Shown in pieces: positions 25,123-33,886 of a stretch of DNA of 64,000 nt. Origin of the DNA: Leisingera coralii (lineage in GTDB: Bacteria > Pseudomonadota > Alphaproteobacteria > Rhodobacterales > Rhodobacteraceae). The position numbers and the translations under genes were made by a program. Numbering within the stretch: the stretch's first letter is position 1; each line of letters starts with the position of its first letter. Below the pieces are notes generated by a model. It saw nothing but the letters and a program-made list of their open reading frames with translations, ran no database searches and was not told the DNA's origin. The stretch spans positions 1-64,000 of the forward strand of contig NZ_JBHUPT010000024.1 in NCBI RefSeq assembly GCF_049056525.1. The letters are read 5' to 3'.

Positions 25123-25497
25123 ATGACCGGGGACGCGCCCAAGATCCGCATCGACAAGTGGCTGTGGTATGCACGGTTCTTCAAGACCCGCAGCCTGGCT
25201 GCCAAACAGGTCGGTGCGGGCCATGTGCGCGTCAATGGCGACAAGGCATTGAAACCGGCTCAGAACGTCTCCCCCGGGGACGTTCTGACCTTCGCCCAGG
25301 GCAAGGTGATCCGCGTTGTCCGCATCGAGGCCATCGGCGCGCGCCGCGGCCCGGCGCCGGAAGCGCAGGCGCTGTATTTCGACATGACGGAAAAGCAGGA
25401 AAAAATTCCGGCCAATCCCAAGTTCGAAGGAAAAGGCCGTCCGGACAAAAAAGCCCGCAGGGCGCTTGATCTTACTCGCAAGCAGGATACCCTTTGA
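25123..25497 (+). CDS. hslR: S4-domain RNA-binding protein, Hsp15 (HslR) family
   Basis: 124 residues: an S4 domain at about 8-70 (IRIDKWLWYARFFKTRSLAAKQV...VRVNG) followed by a Lys/Arg-rich tail. Hsp15 binds 50S subunits that carry a stalled peptidyl-tRNA and helps rescue them. The gene starts eight bases after the helicase stop, placing two RNA-handling proteins in one transcript. No paralogous S4 enzyme domain is attached. Confidence 0.88.
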   Translation: MTGDAPKIRIDKWLWYARFFKTRSLAAKQVGAGHVRVNGDKALKPAQNVSPGDVLTFAQGKVIRVVRIEAIGARRGPAPEAQALYFDMTEKQEKIPANPKFEGKGRPDKKARRALDLTRKQDTL

Positions 25498-25559
25498 CGG
25501 CTTGAAGCCTTGGCCGGTCTGGATTAGCTAGGCGCAAACGGATAACGGGACTCGGTACT

Positions 25560-25898
25560 ATGACCTATGTCGTGACGGAAAACTGCATCGCCTGCAAATA
25601 CACCGACTGTGTCGAAGTGTGCCCGGTGGACTGCTTCTATGAGGGCGAGAACACCCTGGTGATCCACCCCGACGAATGCATCGACTGCGGCGTCTGCGAG
25701 CCGGAATGCCCGGCGGATGCAATCCGCCCGGACACCGAGCCGGACATGGACAAATGGGTTGAATTCAACCGCAAATATGCCGAGCTGTGGCCGGTGATCG
25801 TCTCCAAGAAGGATCCGATGCCGGGTTATGAGGAGCGCGACGGCGAAGAGGGCAAGATGGAGAAGTATTTCTCCGAAGCGCCCGGCGAAGGCGGCTGA
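25560..25898 (+). CDS. fdxA: Seven-iron ferredoxin FdxA
   Basis: 112 residues, close to Azotobacter FdI-type 7Fe ferredoxins. Cys9, 17 and a later Cys bind a 3Fe-4S cluster (ENCIACKYTDCVEVCPVD) and the CIDCGVCEPECP block binds the 4Fe-4S cluster; all required Cys are present. The C-terminal region KDPMPGYEERDGEEGK is typical of the long class. Electron carrier in the cytoplasm; partner enzyme unknown. A strong terminator follows about 80 bases downstream. Confidence 0.94.
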   Translation: MTYVVTENCIACKYTDCVEVCPVDCFYEGENTLVIHPDECIDCGVCEPECPADAIRPDTEPDMDKWVEFNRKYAELWPVIVSKKDPMPGYEERDGEEGKMEKYFSEAPGEGG

Positions 25899-25978
25899 TT
25901 CTCCGCCTCACGCGGCGGTGCCGCATTTGTGCGGAAAACCGCCGTATTGCATTGGGAATAAACGCTACCAGACCAGCA

Positions 25979-26004
25979 GGCCGCCTTCCGGGCGGCCCCT
26001 TTTT
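25979..26004 (+). terminator. Rho-independent terminator after fdxA
   Basis: GGCCGCC/GGCGGCC stem with a five-base loop and a CCTTTTT tail. Confidence 0.85.
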
Positions 26005-26044
26005 ATGATATACTCCGCCCACAAAAGACATAAACAATCGGAGT

Positions 26045-26096
26045 CCGCCCCCGGCGCACGCCTGAAGCGGTGCGCACTTTGGGCGGTATTTCTGCG
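26045..26096 (+). promoter_or_regulatory. Structured segment of the carD leader
   Basis: Nested inverted repeats: CCGCCC (about 26045) pairs with GGGCGG (about 26081), and inside them GCGCAC (26054-26059) pairs with GTGCGC (26070-26075). It lies 100 to 150 bases before carD and could be a leader hairpin or operator; no known riboswitch is recognised. Confidence 0.35.
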
Positions 26097-26197
26097 GAGA
26101 AAATGTCCCGGGGACTGGTCAAGATGAACTGGCCGGAACCGGGCGCTTTTTCGCGAAAATGCCGGTGCCGCCCGGCTGTGAGTGAGGAAAAACCTGT

Positions 26198-26707
26198 ATG
26201 ACCAAGTCGAAGAAGCTCGAATTCCGCCCCAATGATTACGTGGTTTACCCGGCGCATGGCGTTGGCCAGATCATCTCGATCGAGGAGCAGGAAGTGGCCG
26301 GCTTTGCGCTGGAGCTTTTCGTGATCACCTTTGAAAAGGACAAGATGACCCTGCGGGTGCCGACCAACAAGGCGACCGAAGTGGGGATGCGTTCGCTGAG
26401 CTCGCCGGATGTGATCGAGCAGGCGATGAAGACGCTCAAGGGCAAGGCCAAGGTGAAGCGCGCCATGTGGTCGCGCCGTGCCCAGGAGTATGAGCAGAAG
26501 ATCAACTCCGGCGACCTGATCTCGATCGCCGAAGTGGTCCGCGACCTGCACCGCACCGACGACCAGCGCGAGCAGAGCTACTCCGAGCGCCAGCTGTATG
26601 AAGCCGCGCTGGAGCGTCTGACCCGCGAAGTGGCTGCTGTCTCCGGCAATGATGAGATTGCTGCTGCCAAGCAGGTGGATGAGGTGCTGACCTCCCGCGC
26701 TGCCTGA
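26198..26707 (+). CDS. carD: CarD/CdnL family RNA polymerase-binding regulator
   Basis: 169 residues: N-terminal Tudor-like RNA polymerase interaction domain (FRPNDYVVYPAHGVGQIISIEEQEV...KMTLRVPTNKA) and a C-terminal helical DNA-binding domain (WSRRAQEYEQKINSGD, SYSERQLYEAALERL). CarD proteins bind the beta subunit and stabilise open complexes at rRNA and other housekeeping promoters. GTGAGGAAAAACC precedes the ATG. Single gene with its own leader and terminator. Confidence 0.93.
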   Translation: MTKSKKLEFRPNDYVVYPAHGVGQIISIEEQEVAGFALELFVITFEKDKMTLRVPTNKATEVGMRSLSSPDVIEQAMKTLKGKAKVKRAMWSRRAQEYEQKINSGDLISIAEVVRDLHRTDDQREQSYSERQLYEAALERLTREVAAVSGNDEIAAAKQVDEVLTSRAA

Positions 26708-26728
26708 TCCGGCGGATCACGGAAATCA

Positions 26729-26760
26729 GGGGCCGTGCCTGCGAGGGCGCGGCCCTTTTT
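26729..26760 (+). terminator. Rho-independent terminator after carD
   Basis: GGGGCCGTGCC...GGGCGCGGCCC stem with a TTTTT tail; it also faces the cobS end. Confidence 0.85.
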
Positions 26761-26775
26761 CATGCCCGGGCCGGC

Positions 26776-27534
26776 TCAGCTGCAGATGGCGAGCAGGGTG
26801 AGAAGCCCTGCGATCTCCGCCACTTGCTGCGAAGCGCCGAGGATGTCGCCGGTCTGGCCGCCGATCTTGGCCTTGGCAAGCGCGCCCAGGCCCAGGGCGG
26901 CTGCGCCCATTGCAAGCGCGGCTCCAATGGCTGCCGGTCCAATCAGCGGCAAGGACAGTAGAACTGCCAGCCCTGCCGCCAGCCCGCAGGGCAGGGCGCG
27001 GGGCCGGCCCACGGTCTGCGACAGCCCGGCGGAGCGCGCGTTGGGCAGTGCCGCCATCAGTGCGGGCATCACCGCCCGGCTCATCATCGCCAGCGCCAGC
27101 AGCGGCCAGGGGCCGGCAATCTGCAGCAAGGCCGCCAAGGCGGACCAGCGCAGGCCGAACCCCAGGATCAGCGCGATTACCCCATAGGCGCCGATGCGGC
27201 TGTCCTTCATGATCTCCAGCCGCCGTTCGCGTCTGAAGCCGCCCCATAACCCGTCGGCGCTATCGGCCAGCCCGTCCTCGTGCATGGCGCCGGTCAGCAT
27301 CACCTGGACTGCCAGCGCCAGACCCGCGGCCACCGTGGCAGGCAGGCCCGCCGCCAGCGCCAGCGCGGCCAGCAGCGCCGCGGGCAGGGCAACCGCCAGC
27401 CCGGCCAGCGGAAACGCCCAGACCGCCTTGGCCTGGCGCTGGAACGCCGCGGCGGGCAGATGCGGCAGCGGCAGCCGGGTCAGCAGCACCAGCGCCAGCA
27501 AGGCGTCTTTTGCCTGGATGTCGTTTTTTCGCAT
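26776..27534 (-). CDS. cobS: Adenosylcobinamide-GDP ribazoletransferase
   Basis: Integral membrane enzyme joining adenosylcobinamide-GDP and alpha-ribazole to adenosylcobalamin, the last step of nucleotide loop assembly. The 252 residues have about six to seven hydrophobic helices. The cytoplasmic active-site motif is HEDGLADSADGLWGG with MKDSRIGAYG, and the C terminus has GGQTGDILGASQQ. It is divergent from cobT, which makes its substrate, across a 100-base gap; no cobalamin riboswitch is apparent there. Confidence 0.94.
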   Translation of the reverse strand: MRKNDIQAKDALLALVLLTRLPLPHLPAAAFQRQAKAVWAFPLAGLAVALPAALLAALALAAGLPATVAAGLALAVQVMLTGAMHEDGLADSADGLWGGFRRERRLEIMKDSRIGAYGVIALILGFGLRWSALAALLQIAGPWPLLALAMMSRAVMPALMAALPNARSAGLSQTVGRPRALPCGLAAGLAVLLSLPLIGPAAIGAALAMGAAALGLGALAKAKIGGQTGDILGASQQVAEIAGLLTLLAICS

Positions 27535-27635
27535 TTACGGGCCTATTGCGGGGCTTGCGGCACTGCCGCCAGCGGTTAAACAGATTGCCAACCGCTTTAT
27601 CCGCGTCACCCGCTCAGATGCAACGAGGCTTTCAC

Positions 27636-28652
27636 ATGCTGCCACAGCTTTCCTCCCTTGATGATTTCCGCGCCGCACTGGCCGCTGCGCCGGCCCAGGA
27701 CCAGTCCGCCCTGCAGGGGGCGGCCGCGCGCAACAGCCAGCTGACCAAACCGCCGGGCGCGCTGGGGCGGCTGGAGGATCTGGCGGTCTGGTACGGCGGC
27801 TGGCGCGGCAGCGACCGGCCTGAAATCGCCGCACCGCAGGTGATCGTCTTTGCCGGCAATCACGGGGTGACGGCTCAGGGGGTTTCGGCCTTCCCGCCGG
27901 AGGTCACCGCCCAGATGGTGATCAACTTCGAACACGGCGGCGCCGCGATCAACCAGCTGGCCAAACTGGCAGGTGCGCGCATGGATGTGCTCGCCCTGGA
28001 GCTGGACCGCCCGACCGGTGATTTCACCCAAGGCGCAGCGATGAGCAGCGATGAGCTGCTGGCGGCGCTGCAGGCCGGCTGGGGTGCCGTCGATCCCAGC
28101 GCTGACCTGCTGGTGGTCGGCGAGATGGGCATCGGCAACACCACCCCGGCAGCGGCCCTGGCCTGCGCACTGTTCGGCGGCGAGGCGGCAGACTGGACCG
28201 GCCGCGGCACCGGCGTGGATGATGCAGGCCTTGCCAACAAGACCCGGGTGGTGGCCGAAGGCGTGGCACTGCACAAAGACGCCATCCGGGACGGGCTGGA
28301 TGCGCTGGCCTGCCTTGGCGGGCGCGAGATTGCCGCCATGGCCGGCGCCATTGCCGCGGCCCGGGTGCTGCGTATTCCGGTGATCCTGGACGGGTTCATC
28401 TGCTGCGCCGCTGCCGCCTGCCTGCTGCAGACCGCAGACGGGGCGCTGGACCACACGCTGGCAGGCCACCAGAGCGCCGAGGGCGCCCATCCGGTGCTGC
28501 TGGAGAAACTGGGTAAGCAGCCGCTGCTGTCGCTGGGCCTGCGGCTGGGCGAGGCTTCCGGTGCGGCGCTGGCGATCCAGGTGCTGAAAGGCGCGATTGC
28601 CTGCCACAGCGGCATGGCGACCTTTACCGAGGCGGGGGTTACAGACGGCTGA
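27636..28652 (+). CDS. cobT: Nicotinate-nucleotide--dimethylbenzimidazole phosphoribosyltransferase
   Basis: Forms alpha-ribazole phosphate from nicotinate mononucleotide and dimethylbenzimidazole in the cytoplasm. The 338 residues show the CobT blocks LTKPPGALGRLEDLA, VFAGNHGVTAQGVSAFP, VGEMGIGNTTPA, GRGTGVDD and the catalytic Glu region SAEGAHPVLLEKLG near the C terminus. GAGG seven bases before the ATG at 27636 fixes the start. A perfect bidirectional hairpin follows, shared with the converging antiporter gene. Confidence 0.94.
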   Translation: MLPQLSSLDDFRAALAAAPAQDQSALQGAAARNSQLTKPPGALGRLEDLAVWYGGWRGSDRPEIAAPQVIVFAGNHGVTAQGVSAFPPEVTAQMVINFEHGGAAINQLAKLAGARMDVLALELDRPTGDFTQGAAMSSDELLAALQAGWGAVDPSADLLVVGEMGIGNTTPAAALACALFGGEAADWTGRGTGVDDAGLANKTRVVAEGVALHKDAIRDGLDALACLGGREIAAMAGAIAAARVLRIPVILDGFICCAAAACLLQTADGALDHTLAGHQSAEGAHPVLLEKLGKQPLLSLGLRLGEASGAALAIQVLKGAIACHSGMATFTEAGVTDG

Positions 28653-28675
28653 CCGCACCTCTGGCCCCGAAATAA

Positions 28676-28706
28676 CAAAGCCCCGGCCTGTGCCGGGGCT
28701 TTTTCA
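28676..28706. terminator. Bidirectional terminator between cobT and the antiporter gene
   Basis: AAAGCCCCGGC/GCCGGGGCTTT perfect 11-bp stem with a CTGT loop, A run before and T run after. The antiporter stop codon overlaps its last three bases. Confidence 0.88.
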
Positions 28707-30593
28707 TTCTGCCGCCTCGGAGGATTTCTTCCGCTTGCGCTCCGCCATTTCGAAAATCGCGCTTTCGATGGCTTTTTCCAGCTCCCGCGCCCGTTCGATA
28801 TAGGCGGGGTTCTGGCTGGCCGGGGTACCGGGGATCCAGTGCTCGGCCAGGTCGCGCAGGTTCTGGCGGTCGTGATTGTAGAAAGTCTGCGCCGCCTGTG
28901 CCGCCTCGTATTCGCTGAGGCCGACGTTTTCCAGCACGTAGCGGCCCGCCCGCACCGAGCTGTCGAACAGCTCGCGCACGATGTCGTCGGCGCCGGCCTG
29001 GTACAGCTCATAAACGTGGTTGCGGTCCTTGGCGCGGGCAATGATGTGCAGGTCCGGATAGGCGCGGCGCACATGAGACACCATCTTGACCACTCCTTCG
29101 GGGTCGTCCAGCGCCACCACAAAGACCTTGGCCTTGGCGATCCCGGCCGCCTTCAGAAGCTCCGGCCGGGTCGGGTCGCCGAGGAAGCTCTTGACCCCGA
29201 AGCGGCGCATCAGCTGCACCGCTTCCATATCGTGGTCCAGCACCACGGTCTTGAAGCCGCTGGCCTGCACCAGCCGGTTGACGATCTGGCCGAAGCGGCC
29301 AATGCCCGCGATGATGACCGGGCCTTCCTCGTCGATCTCGTCCGGCTCGTGCTCCTGGCGGGCGTCGGCCATCCGCTTGGACAGGAAATCATAAAGGATG
29401 AACAGCAGCGGCGTGATCAGCATCGACAGGGCAATCACCAGCAGCAGCTTTTCCGACAGCGCCGCCGGAATGACGTTCAGCTGGCGCGAGAAGGCGAGCA
29501 GCACAAAGCCGAATTCCCCGGCCTGGGCCAGGCTGAGGGTGAACAGCCACAGCCCGCGGCGGCGCAGGCCAAAGGCGCGGCCGACCGCAAACAGCACCGC
29601 CCCCTTGGCAAAGATCACCAGCGCCGCCAGGCCGATCAGGTCGCCGGGATCAGCCAGGAACTGGCGGTAGTTGATGCCCGCGCCGACGGTGATGAAGAAC
29701 AGCCCCAGCAACAGCCCCTTGAAGGGGTTGAGGTCGCTTTCCAGCTCATGCCGGAATTCCGAGTTGGCCAGAACCACACCCGCCAAGAAGGCGCCGAGTG
29801 CAGGCGACAGGCCGACCAGCGTCATCAGGAAGGAGATGCCGACCACGATCATCAGCGCCAGTGCGGTGTACATCTCGCGCAGGTTGGAAGCGTGGATGAA
29901 GCGGAACAGCGGCCGGGTCAGGTAGATGCCTGCCAGGATGATGAAGGCGATGGCGGCCAGGGTGACCAGCGCCACCGCCCAGCCGGGCAGCCCGTCGACC
30001 AGCGACAGCGATCCGTGGCCCGCGCCGTGGCCATCGCCGTCGAGGCTGATGGAGCCATCGCTGGCAAACTGGGGGATCGCATAAGAGCCGAGCAGCGGCA
30101 GGAAGGCCAGGATCGGGATCACCGCGATGTCCTGGGTCAGCAGCACCGAAAAAGCCGAGCGGCCGCCGCCGGTCCGCATCAGGCCCTTTTCCGACAGGGT
30201 TTGCAGCACGATTGCGGTGGAGGAGAGCGACAGCGCCAGGCCGATGGCCAGGCTGACATGCCAGGGCTGGCCCATCGCCATCGCCGCGCCCATCAGGGCA
30301 AGGGTGGACAATGAAATCTGCATGCCGCCTAGCCCCAGCAGCTTGTGGCGCATTGCCCACAGCGTGCGCGGCTCCAGCTCCAGCCCGATCAGGAACAGCA
30401 TCATGACCACGCCGAATTCGGCAAAATGGCGCAGATCCTCGGTTTCGGTGCCGGTCAGGCCCAGCACCGGGCCAATGGCAATGCCCGCCGCCAGATAGCC
30501 GAGCACCGACCCAAGGCCGAGACGTGCGGCCAGCGGCACCGCGATGACAGCGGCCGCCAGATAAACGGTTGCCTGGTAAAAAAACTCTTCCAT
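28704..30593 (-). CDS. CPA2 monovalent cation:proton antiporter, KefB/KefC-like
   Basis: 629 residues: an N-terminal Na+/H+ exchanger domain with about 12 helices (1-390), containing the ALSLSSTAIVLQ and LLTQDIAV stretches typical of CPA2 transporters, then a TrkA-N/RCK nucleotide-binding domain at about 410-530 (VIIAGIGRFGQIVNRLV, with GxGxxG) and a C-terminal charged helix. Likely effluxes K+ or exchanges K+ for H+ at the inner membrane. A His/Gly/Asp-rich loop (DGDGHGAGHGS) near residue 205 is unusual. No KefF/KefG ancillary flavoprotein gene is adjacent. Start at MEEFFYQ. Confidence 0.9.
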   Translation of the reverse strand: MEEFFYQATVYLAAAVIAVPLAARLGLGSVLGYLAAGIAIGPVLGLTGTETEDLRHFAEFGVVMMLFLIGLELEPRTLWAMRHKLLGLGGMQISLSTLALMGAAMAMGQPWHVSLAIGLALSLSSTAIVLQTLSEKGLMRTGGGRSAFSVLLTQDIAVIPILAFLPLLGSYAIPQFASDGSISLDGDGHGAGHGSLSLVDGLPGWAVALVTLAAIAFIILAGIYLTRPLFRFIHASNLREMYTALALMIVVGISFLMTLVGLSPALGAFLAGVVLANSEFRHELESDLNPFKGLLLGLFFITVGAGINYRQFLADPGDLIGLAALVIFAKGAVLFAVGRAFGLRRRGLWLFTLSLAQAGEFGFVLLAFSRQLNVIPAALSEKLLLVIALSMLITPLLFILYDFLSKRMADARQEHEPDEIDEEGPVIIAGIGRFGQIVNRLVQASGFKTVVLDHDMEAVQLMRRFGVKSFLGDPTRPELLKAAGIAKAKVFVVALDDPEGVVKMVSHVRRAYPDLHIIARAKDRNHVYELYQAGADDIVRELFDSSVRAGRYVLENVGLSEYEAAQAAQTFYNHDRQNLRDLAEHWIPGTPASQNPAYIERARELEKAIESAIFEMAERKRKKSSEAAE

Positions 30594-30695
30594 ACAGAAG
30601 GTATCGCAAGCGCGCCGGTACCTTGGCAATGGCTTTGCCGGCTGCGGCGCGCTGTTACGGCAAATCAGCGCCTGCCGGGGGCAGGCGCAGCGGAA

Positions 30696-31928
30696 TTATT
30701 GTTCGAGCAGGCGGATTTCTTCGCTGAGCTTGCCGATCCGGTCCAGCCTTCGCGAGATCCGCTCCTGGAAGCCGCCGAGCTGGTCGATGATATCGGCCAG
30801 GGTTTCGCCGGAATCGGTCAGCCGGGCGCTTTCGATCTTGAGCAGCACCCGGGTCGAGCTGAGGCCGAGGAAATGCCGGTGCATGATCTGGCAGGCGCTG
30901 GTGATGCGTTCGGCCTCCTGGTCGACTTCCTTCATGCCGTCCTGGGCGCGCTTGACCTGGTCCTTTACCAGGTCGCCGAGGATCTGGCGTTCGGATTCCA
31001 TGTCGGCGCTGCCCAGGTCGCGGCGTTCCTCTTGCAGCTGGTTGTCGCATTCGATCAGGATCCGCGCCATGCCCTCGACAAACAGGCTGTCGTTCACGGA
31101 GGATTTGATCTTGGCGAAATTGCTGTTCTTGCCCATCACATGCGCGGCGAACCAGTCCGACATTTCCCGCGACATCGAGCCGTAGTTCTGCGACAGCACG
31201 GTGACCGGCCCGCCCGAAGGCTCGATCCGAGAGGCCAGCACCCGCAGGTTATGCGGGATCGTGTGCATGGCGTCGAAATCGGCGATCAGCCCCTCGGTCT
31301 CCTCCACCAGGGTTTCGGCGTTGCGCAGCATGCCGGTCAGCTCCCGGATGCGCGCATGCGGCTGGTTGCCCAGGCCGGTGTCGCGCGCAATCAGCTCCTG
31401 GCTCAGCGCGTGGGCGGCAAACTGGTGGTAGTCCTCGTAGCCGTGGCTGCCCAGCCAGTCGAGCAGGTACTGAGCGCTTTCCTCCGGCTTGACGCCCTGC
31501 TCCTTCTCGCGCTTGAGCATCCGGGTATAGAAGGCGCGCACCTCGTCGAACAGCTTGCTGCTGGGCTTGATCCGGGCGGAGAGATAGCCGTCCTGGCAGG
31601 GGACCACCACGGCGAACACCCAGTAGTACAGCCCGTCCTTGGACTTGTTCTTGACATAGGCGCCCATGCATTCGCCGCGTTTGAGCGTGTCCCAGAACAG
31701 CGAAAACACGCCCTTGGGCATGTCCGGGTGGCGGATCACCTTGTGCGGCGCGCCGATCAGCTCTTCCCAGGGGTAGGCGCCGACGCGGCGGAACACGTAG
31801 TTGCCCGCCTGGATCACGCCGCGGCTGTCAGTCCTGGAAAAGAACACTTCATTGAGGCCAAAGGGTGCCTCGCCGCTCGTCGGGCGCGTTTCAACACGGC
31901 GGTCAACAAAAGACACGGAAATTTCCAC
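30696..31928 (-). CDS. PAS domain protein with helical signalling region
   Basis: 410 residues. About 20-125 form an Aer-type PAS domain: FSRTDSRGVIQAGN, then GAPHKVIRHPDMPKGVF, WDTLKRGECMGAYVKNKSKDG and YYWVFAVV, which in related proteins binds flavin or haem. The remainder is predicted helical with coiled-coil potential (QVKRAQDGMKEVDQEAERI) but lacks the highly conserved hairpin tip of chemoreceptors, a kinase or a cyclic-di-GMP domain. It may signal by protein contact, perhaps in chemotaxis. The start is a GTG without a strong ribosome site; no transmembrane segment. Confidence 0.75.
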   Translation of the reverse strand: MEISVSFVDRRVETRPTSGEAPFGLNEVFFSRTDSRGVIQAGNYVFRRVGAYPWEELIGAPHKVIRHPDMPKGVFSLFWDTLKRGECMGAYVKNKSKDGLYYWVFAVVVPCQDGYLSARIKPSSKLFDEVRAFYTRMLKREKEQGVKPEESAQYLLDWLGSHGYEDYHQFAAHALSQELIARDTGLGNQPHARIRELTGMLRNAETLVEETEGLIADFDAMHTIPHNLRVLASRIEPSGGPVTVLSQNYGSMSREMSDWFAAHVMGKNSNFAKIKSSVNDSLFVEGMARILIECDNQLQEERRDLGSADMESERQILGDLVKDQVKRAQDGMKEVDQEAERITSACQIMHRHFLGLSSTRVLLKIESARLTDSGETLADIIDQLGGFQERISRRLDRIGKLSEEIRLLEQ

Positions 31929-31982
31929 TTCTGATTTCGGATTTCATTCCCGCCTGTCTACGTTGAAATCCTTCCCGGTTGG

Positions 31983-32438
31983 TTAAGTCGGCAGCGGCGC
32001 ATCGCGTTTTAATTGTGCCATTACGATCTGGCTCTGGACCCGGGACACGCCGGGATGCGGCAGCAGAATCTCGTGAATCAGCGTGTTCAGCGCCTGCAGG
32101 TCGGCACAGTAGACGCGCAGCAGGTAATCCGCCTCTCCGGTCATCGTCCAGGCCGAGGTGATCTGCGGCTGGCTGGCCACCAACCGGGCGAATCCCTTGG
32201 ACTGTTCGGGGCCGTGGCTGCCCAGGTGCACCTGCACGAAGCCCTGTACCGCCAGCCCCAGCTTCGCCGGGTTGAGCCGGGCCGAATAGCCCTCGATATA
32301 GCCTTCCGCCTCCAGCCGCTGGCGCCGCCGCCCGGCTTGGCTGGGCGACAGGTTCAGCAATTCGCCCTGCTGCTGCGCGGTCAGATGCGCGTCCTTCTGC
32401 AATGCTGCGAGCAGTTTCGTATCCGTCGGGTCGAGCAT
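31983..32438 (-). CDS. Lrp/AsnC family transcriptional regulator
   Basis: 151 residues: N-terminal helix-turn-helix (about 1-60, DTKLLAALQKDAHLTAQQQGELLNLSPSQAGRRRQRLEAEGYI) and a C-terminal ligand-sensing RAM domain (FVQVHLG...WTMTGEADYLLRVYC). It is divergent from hpd with a 152-base spacer, so control of aromatic amino acid breakdown is likely; the ligand may be tyrosine, phenylalanine or a keto acid. The frame runs far into the spacer, but the MLDPTDTKLL start matches the family. Confidence 0.88.
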   Translation of the reverse strand: MLDPTDTKLLAALQKDAHLTAQQQGELLNLSPSQAGRRRQRLEAEGYIEGYSARLNPAKLGLAVQGFVQVHLGSHGPEQSKGFARLVASQPQITSAWTMTGEADYLLRVYCADLQALNTLIHEILLPHPGVSRVQSQIVMAQLKRDAPLPT

Positions 32439-32544
32439 GCGTGAATTCTCCGCGTTTTCGTCACTTTCCGTGAAAATGCCGCGCATATCAACCAGTGCGC
32501 GCGAAACTATGCGGAAAACCTGTATCGGAAAAGCGGTATTCTTA

Positions 32545-32565
32545 GGACAAGATTTGATCCTGTCC
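32545..32565. promoter_or_regulatory. Dyad in the regulator-hpd spacer
   Basis: GGACA-N-GAT-TTG-ATC-N-TGTCC, symmetric over 21 bases, 25 bases upstream of the hpd start. A likely operator for the divergent Lrp-type regulator, inferred from position only. It is longer and more symmetric than typical Lrp sites. Confidence 0.45.
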
Positions 32566-32590
32566 CCACACCAGATGAAGGAGACGCGCA

Positions 32591-33691
32591 ATGGGCCCGT
32601 TCCCGCATAACGCCCCGAAATCCGAGATCACGCCGGAGAACCCGGCTGGCACCGATGGCTTTGAATTCGTTGAATTTGCCAGCCCCGAACCGCAGGAACT
32701 GCGGGACCTGTTCACCCAGATGGGTTATGAGCTGGTCGGCCGCCACAAGCAGAAGCCCGGCGTCGAGCTGTGGCAGCAGGGCGACATCACCTACATCCTG
32801 AACGCCGAGGCCGGCAGCTTTGCCGAGAAATTCGTCGCAGAGCATGGCCCTTGCGCCCCGTCGATGGGCTGGCGCGTGGCGGATGCGCAGAAGGCGTTCG
32901 AGCATGCCGTCGCCAAGGGCGCCGAAGCCTACGAAGGCGACGACAAGACCATGGACGTGCCCGCGATCAAGGGCATCGGCGGCTCGCTGATCTACTTCAT
33001 CGACCAGTATTACGACACCTCGCCCTACAACGAGGAATTCGAGTGGCTGAAGCAGTCCAAGCCGCGCGGCGTCGGCTTCTACTACCTCGATCACCTGACC
33101 CACAATGTCTACAAGGGCAACATGGACAAGTGGTTCAAGTTCTACGGGGAGCTGTTCAACTTCAAGGAGATCCGTTTCTTTGACATTGAAGGTAAATACA
33201 CCGGCCTGCTGAGCCGCGCGCTGACCTCGCCCTGCGGCCGCATCCGCATCCCGATCAACGAGGACCGCGGCGAGACCGGCCAGATCGTCTCCTACCTGAA
33301 GAAGTACAAGGGCGAGGGCATCCAGCACATCGCCGTCGGCACCGAGAACATCTATGACTCGACCGACGAGATCTCGGAGCGCGGCATCAAGTTCATGCCG
33401 GCGCCCCCGGAGACCTATTACGACCTGAGCCACGACCGGGTGCAGGGCCACGAAGAGCCGCTGGACCGGATGAAGAAGCACGGCATCCTGATCGACGGCG
33501 AAGGCGTGGTCGACGGCGGCGAAACCAAGATCCTGCTGCAGATCTTCTCGAAGACCGTGATCGGGCCGATCTTCTTCGAGTTCATCCAGCGCAAGGGCGA
33601 CGACGGCTTTGGCGAAGGCAACTTCAAGGCGCTGTTTGAATCGATCGAGCGCGAGCAGATCGAAAACGGCGAGATCCAGGCCGCCGAGTAA
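32591..33691 (+). CDS. hpd: 4-hydroxyphenylpyruvate dioxygenase
   Basis: Non-haem iron enzyme turning 4-hydroxyphenylpyruvate into homogentisate in tyrosine breakdown. The 366 residues contain two vicinal-oxygen-chelate halves. The iron ligands are visible in the second half: His in YLDHLTHNVYKG (about 168), His in GIQHIAVGT (about 246) and Glu in IFFEFIQRKGDDGFGEGNF (about 329). AAGGAGACG precedes the ATG. The downstream homogentisate pathway genes are not adjacent. A terminator follows, so it is monocistronic. Confidence 0.95.
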   Translation: MGPFPHNAPKSEITPENPAGTDGFEFVEFASPEPQELRDLFTQMGYELVGRHKQKPGVELWQQGDITYILNAEAGSFAEKFVAEHGPCAPSMGWRVADAQKAFEHAVAKGAEAYEGDDKTMDVPAIKGIGGSLIYFIDQYYDTSPYNEEFEWLKQSKPRGVGFYYLDHLTHNVYKGNMDKWFKFYGELFNFKEIRFFDIEGKYTGLLSRALTSPCGRIRIPINEDRGETGQIVSYLKKYKGEGIQHIAVGTENIYDSTDEISERGIKFMPAPPETYYDLSHDRVQGHEEPLDRMKKHGILIDGEGVVDGGETKILLQIFSKTVIGPIFFEFIQRKGDDGFGEGNFKALFESIEREQIENGEIQAAE

Positions 33692-33712
33692 CGGCTGGTA
33701 AATGAGAGACCT

Positions 33713-33744
33713 GGCCGGGTCCGCACTGCGGGCCCGGCCTTTTT
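33713..33744 (+). terminator. Rho-independent terminator after hpd
   Basis: Twelve-pair stem GGCCGGGTCCGC/GCGGGCCCGGCC (one wobble), loop ACT, T run. Confidence 0.88.
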
Positions 33745-33886
33745 CATGTCCGGACCCGGCGTCGGGGTATAAATCAGCCCTATCAGCCCAAGCGGAAAAG
33801 CCGGGCCGCCAGCAGGGAGCCGTGGCGGTTACGGCTTGCTGATCCGGGGAGAGGGCAGAAGGCGAGACGCTTTCCAGCCCGGGCAC

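Noticed and set aside
24012..25244. 410-codon minus-strand frame opposite the helicase tail
   Set aside because: Antisense artefact of the Ala/Gly-rich tail; no ribosome site.
27535..27635. Cobalamin riboswitch between cobS and cobT
   Set aside because: The gap is only about 100 bases and no B12-box is visible.
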